This document shows, in pieces, positions 20,063 through 22,595 of a DNA stretch of 22,595 nt; within the stretch, counting starts at the first letter, position 1; every line of letters begins with the position of its first letter. Both the position numbers and the translations under genes were made by a program. The stretch lies in contig CAZSGI010000007.1 of assembly GCA_964606465.1 (NCBI GenBank), forward strand, positions 1-22,595. The letters run 5' to 3'. The stretch is from CG10-46-32 sp964606465 (GTDB lineage Bacteria > Patescibacteriota > Patescibacteriia > UBA2169). The notes under the pieces are model-generated. The model was not told the origin of the DNA and did no database searches. It worked only from the letters and a program-made list of their open reading frames with translations.

Positions 20063-22595
20063 ATGCCAGCATACAACCATAGGCCAGTTGAGTCAAAGTG
20101 GCAGAAGCGTTGGGAAGATGAAGGTGTTTTTCGTGCGTCTTCCGTGCCTTCCGTGAAAAAAAAGAAGTACATTTTGGATATGTTCCCTTATCCTTCGGGC
20201 GCGGGTTTGCACGTAGGGCACCCAGAGGGGTACACGGCCACGGATATTTACAGTCGTTATTTGCGCATGAAAGGTTATCAAGTGCTCCACCCCATGGGAT
20301 GGGACGCGTTCGGCCTTCCCGCGGAGAACTACGCCATCGCAAGCGGGGTGCATCCCAAGGAGAGCACTGAATCAAACATCAAAACATTCACCCGCCAGAT
20401 TAAGTCATTGGGATTCAGTTATGATTGGTCGCGGGAGGTGAATACGTCAAGTCCGGACTACTACCAGTGGACCCAGTGGCTGTTTTTGCAGTTGTACAGA
20501 GCCAAGCTTGCGTACAAAAAAGAAGCGCCGGTAAACTGGTGCCCTTCGTGCCAGACCGTGCTCGCGAACGAGCAGGTCATAGACGGTAACTGCGAGCGTT
20601 GCGGCCATACAGTCATCCAGAAAAATCTGGAGCAGTGGTTTTTTAGAATCACGGGCACTGACCCCAAAGGAAAGCACGGTTCATACCCGGAGCGCTTACT
20701 GTCAAATCTAGAAACGCTTGACTGGCCCGAGCCCATCAAGCACATGCAGCGCAATTGGATCGGCAAGAGCGAGGGCGCGGAGATTGACTTTAAGGTTGTC
20801 ATTCCCGCGAAAGCGGGAATCCAAAACTTTGTTTTGTTGCATGGGAAAGGAGGTTCTCCAAAAGATAATTTTATTCCGTGGCTTAAGAAACAGCTGGAGT
20901 TGCGGGGCTTTGCGGTTCAGGCGCCAGTGCTACCCAATACCGATGAACCGGATGATATTGAGCAGACTGAGTATGTAATAAAAAACTGCACCTTGGATGA
21001 GAACACCGTGCTTGTGGGCCACTCGTTTGGCGGTGTTGTTGCCTTGCGATTACTAGAGCGCGGGGTGAGAGTCAACAGAGTGATTTTGGTTGGCGCGCCT
21101 TTTAGCGGTCGCTTCTTAGATGGAAAAGAGCGGCCAACCGTAGCGCGGGCAACGGATAAAGGGTTTGATTTTGAGAAGATAAAACAAAACGCAAAAAGTT
21201 TTACCGCGCTTTTTGATGAAAAAGACCGCATTATACCGCTTTCTGACGGGCGGCAATTTGCTGAACGTCTTGATTGTCCATTGTGGCAGGTAGTTGCGTC
21301 TGACCCACATTTTTGCGGTGATGAAGAGCCAGAGGTGCTTCGGGCGTGCGTGCCGTCAGTAAAAGTGTTTACCACGCGGCCGGATACCTTGTTCGGGGCA
21401 ACGTACATGGTGCTTGCGCCGGAGCATTCTTTGGTTTCCGAACTCAAAGGTCAAATCCAGAATTGGGACGAAGTTGCGTCATATATCAAAGCCGCCTCCG
21501 CTAAGAGCCAGCTTGAGCGCACGGATTTGGCAAAGGAGAAAACAGGGGTTGAGCTCAAAGGCGTGAAAGCAATTAATCCCGGAAACAATGAGGAGATTCC
21601 GGTGTGGATTGCGGATTACGTTTTGGTCACATACGGCACGGGCGCCATTATGGCCGTTCCGGCGCATGATGAGCGGGATTTTGAGTTTGCGAAAAAGTTT
21701 AATTTGCAGATTAAGCAGGTGATTGCCCCCTATTTTACAGCAAACCAAGGTAAAGATGCCGTACGAGAAGGCAAGCCCACAGTTAAAAGGAGAACCATTA
21801 ATGTTTTTCTTAGACATAACAAAGAAGATAGATATATGTGTCTTGATTGGGAAGAATTTGGTTGGCATTCCGGCATTATTGGGGGTATAGAAGAGGGAGA
21901 GGATTTAATGAGTGCCGCAACTCGCGAGATTAAAGAAGAAACAGGATATCAGGATATAAAATTCGTTAGGTATCTAGGCGGAGAAACGCATAATCATTTT
22001 TATGCAGCGCACAAGAATGAGAATAGGTATGCCATAGGGTATGGGTTGCTTTTTGAATTAACCAGCGATAAAAGAAATGAGGTTGATCCTGAACACACAA
22101 AAAATCACAAAACCGTCTGGGTTGAGGGCACAAAAATGGCAGAGTGGTTGAATTTGGCCAATTTTGAATATATGTGGCATGTGCTATCCACTAGCCGTGA
22201 GTCTTTTGCTGGTGATGGGATTATGATTCATTCAGCGGAGTTTGATGGGCAGGATAGCGAGAAAGCGAAGTGGAAAATTACGGAGCATGTCCGCGGTAAG
22301 AGAACGATACAATATAAATTGCGTGATTGGCTGATATCTCGTCAAAGATATTGGGGCGCGCCCATTCCTATCATCTATTGTGAGAAATGCGGGGAGCAGG
22401 CGGTCAAAGAAGAAGATTTGCCCGTCATATTGCCGGATGACGTTGACTTTCGGCCAAAAGGGGAATCCCCGCTTGCGCGCTCAAAGTCTTTCCACAACGT
22501 GAAATGCCCGAAGTGCGGGGAATCCGCGCGCAGGGAGTCAGACACCATGGACACGTTTGTGGATTCTTCGTGGTACTTTTTGCGATACGTGGATT
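20063..22595 (+). CDS. leuS: Leucyl-tRNA synthetase with inserted alpha/beta-hydrolase and Nudix domains (3' end outside window)
   Basis: LeuRS charges tRNA-Leu and hydrolyses mischarged tRNA in its CP1 domain. The frame is open for 844 codons to the window end. The N-terminal Rossmann half has DMFPYPSGAGLHVGHPEGY (HIGH motif HVGH, residues 50-53), followed by a zinc-ribbon-like NWCPSCQTVL...CERCG and the WIGKSEGAEIDFKV lead into CP1. Residues about 246-433 are an extra alpha/beta-hydrolase. The editing domain then resumes with KVFTTRPDTLFGATYMV and GTGAIMAVPAHDERDFEF, whose threonines and aspartate are those expected of a working site. Residues about 557-715 are an extra Nudix domain. LeuRS continues with SAEFDG, YKLRDWLISRQRYWG and DTFVDSSWYFLRY; the KMSKS loop lies outside. 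The ATG at 20063 matches the usual N-terminus. The inserts explain an expected length well above the usual 800-880 aa. Parts are AT-rich compared with neighbours. Confidence 0.95.
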   Translation, partial: MPAYNHRPVESKWQKRWEDEGVFRASSVPSVKKKKYILDMFPYPSGAGLHVGHPEGYTATDIYSRYLRMKGYQVLHPMGWDAFGLPAENYAIASGVHPKESTESNIKTFTRQIKSLGFSYDWSREVNTSSPDYYQWTQWLFLQLYRAKLAYKKEAPVNWCPSCQTVLANEQVIDGNCERCGHTVIQKNLEQWFFRITGTDPKGKHGSYPERLLSNLETLDWPEPIKHMQRNWIGKSEGAEIDFKVVIPAKAGIQNFVLLHGKGGSPKDNFIPWLKKQLELRGFAVQAPVLPNTDEPDDIEQTEYVIKNCTLDENTVLVGHSFGGVVALRLLERGVRVNRVILVGAPFSGRFLDGKERPTVARATDKGFDFEKIKQNAKSFTALFDEKDRIIPLSDGRQFAERLDCPLWQVVASDPHFCGDEEPEVLRACVPSVKVFTTRPDTLFGATYMVLAPEHSLVSELKGQIQNWDEVASYIKAASAKSQLERTDLAKEKTGVELKGVKAINPGNNEEIPVWIADYVLVTYGTGAIMAVPAHDERDFEFAKKFNLQIKQVIAPYFTANQGKDAVREGKPTVKRRTINVFLRHNKEDRYMCLDWEEFGWHSGIIGGIEEGEDLMSAATREIKEETGYQDIKFVRYLGGETHNHFYAAHKNENRYAIGYGLLFELTSDKRNEVDPEHTKNHKTVWVEGTKMAEWLNLANFEYMWHVLSTSRESFAGDGIMIHSAEFDGQDSEKAKWKITEHVRGKRTIQYKLRDWLISRQRYWGAPIPIIYCEKCGEQAVKEEDLPVILPDDVDFRPKGESPLARSKSFHNVKCPKCGESARRESDTMDTFVDSSWYFLRYVD
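20798..20822 (+). repeat. In-frame palindromic repeat at the hydrolase insertion junction
   Basis: ATTCCCGCGAAAGCGGGAAT (20801-20820), flanked by GTC and CC, is a near-perfect palindrome with an 8-bp stem (ATTCCCGC/GCGGGAAT) and a GAAA tetraloop. It matches the well-known bacterial palindromic repeat of Neisseria dRS3-like type (ATTCCC-N8-GGGAAT), whose chance translation reads VIPAKAGIQ. Here it is read as exactly those residues (246-254), inside leuS between LeuRS and hydrolase sequence. Confidence 0.8.
20824..21361 (+). other. Alpha/beta-hydrolase domain (RBBP9/YdeN-like) inserted in LeuRS
   Basis: Residues about 255-433 of LeuRS. The order is that of a small serine hydrolase: the first strand and oxyanion loop FVLLHGKGGSPKDNFIPWL, then PVLPNTDEPD, the nucleophile elbow VGHSFGGVVAL with S321, FDEKDRIIP with D388, and SDPHFCG with H416. 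All three triad residues are present at the normal spacing, so the domain may be catalytically active. The two neighbouring LeuRS segments (SEGAEIDFKV and KVFTTRPDT) are almost contiguous in ordinary LeuRS. Confidence 0.85.
21731..22210 (+). other. Nudix hydrolase domain inserted in LeuRS
   Basis: Residues about 557-715 of LeuRS. The Nudix box at 607-629 (21881-21949) fits GX5EX7REUXEEXGU exactly: G607, E613, REIKEETGY at the end, giving the full set of Mg-binding glutamates. Before it lie the beta strands KRRTINVFLRHN and RYMCLDWEEFGW. After it the domain continues through AIGYGLLFEL and KTVWVEG. Ordinary LeuRS runs from IKQVIAP to a GxxxxSxEFDG motif at this position. I recall similar inserts in LeuRS of other CPR bacteria but cannot confirm it here. 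Confidence 0.88.

Noticed and set aside
20798..21361. Hydrolase as a separate gene that splits leuS into two fragments
   Set aside because: No stop, frameshift or new start separates it from LeuRS. The frame is continuous and conserved LeuRS motifs resume directly on both sides, so a fused in-frame domain is the simpler reading.
1..22595. CRISPR arrays, insertion sequences, prophage or integron features
   Set aside because: No regularly spaced repeats, transposase or phage structural genes were seen. The Xer-type recombinase lacks an adjacent attachment site or cassette and looks chromosomal.

Overview
The window reads as a compact Candidatus Patescibacteria (CPR) chromosome segment, most likely from the Parcubacteria side. 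The assignment is inferred from gene content and style: single-copy housekeeping genes, a two-LysM plus M23 peptidase with an N-terminal membrane anchor, a membrane-tethered DsbA-like thioredoxin, a lone XerC/D-type recombinase, many genes without a Shine-Dalgarno, and a LeuRS carrying a Nudix insert. TGA is used as a stop (for example clpP and the FN3 protein), so the UGA-glycine code of Gracilibacteria/SR1 does not apply. Most of the window is GC-rich; parts of leuS are clearly AT-rich.

Layout. 1-4415 (+): the 3' part of infB, a DHH/DHHA1 phosphoesterase, clpP and RNase Y (rny); the last has its own promoter and a structured leader of about 230 nt. 4495-6061 (-): an unrecognised 264-aa protein, then an arsR-doxX operon. 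arsR is divergent from a membrane-anchored DsbA-like oxidoreductase at 6199, and both promoters carry the same inverted-repeat operator. 7086-7313 (+): a small secreted peptide. 7364-7514 (-): tRNA-Arg(TCT) and tRNA-His(GTG), one base apart. 7558-8499 (-): an XerC/D-type recombinase sharing a -35 region with the divergent rpsO. 8646-15682 (+): rpsO, a secreted FN3/calcium-repeat protein, a NYN-domain protein, pnp behind a 15-bp leader hairpin, and a membrane-anchored unknown protein. 15712-16133: a strong promoter, no credible protein, many helices and an intrinsic terminator, so a candidate non-coding RNA of about 390 nt. 16161-18464 (+): an overlapping operon of a cysteine-poor TraR/DksA-like protein, lspA and comM. 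18563-19960 (-): a LysM/M23 murein peptidase. 20063-end (+): leuS, cut by the window end.

The most unusual items are in leuS and in the 15.7-16.1 kb intergenic region. The leuS reading frame is open throughout and carries two extra enzyme-like domains: an alpha/beta-hydrolase with a complete Ser-Asp-His triad at the start of the CP1 editing domain, and a Nudix hydrolase with a perfect Nudix box at its end. The first insert begins with a palindromic repeat translated in frame. Other recurring themes are promoters whose -10 box lies only 6-12 nt upstream of the start codon (probable leaderless mRNAs), structured leaders in front of both RNA-decay enzymes (RNase Y and PNPase), and a thiol/redox cluster under a predicted ArsR-type regulator.
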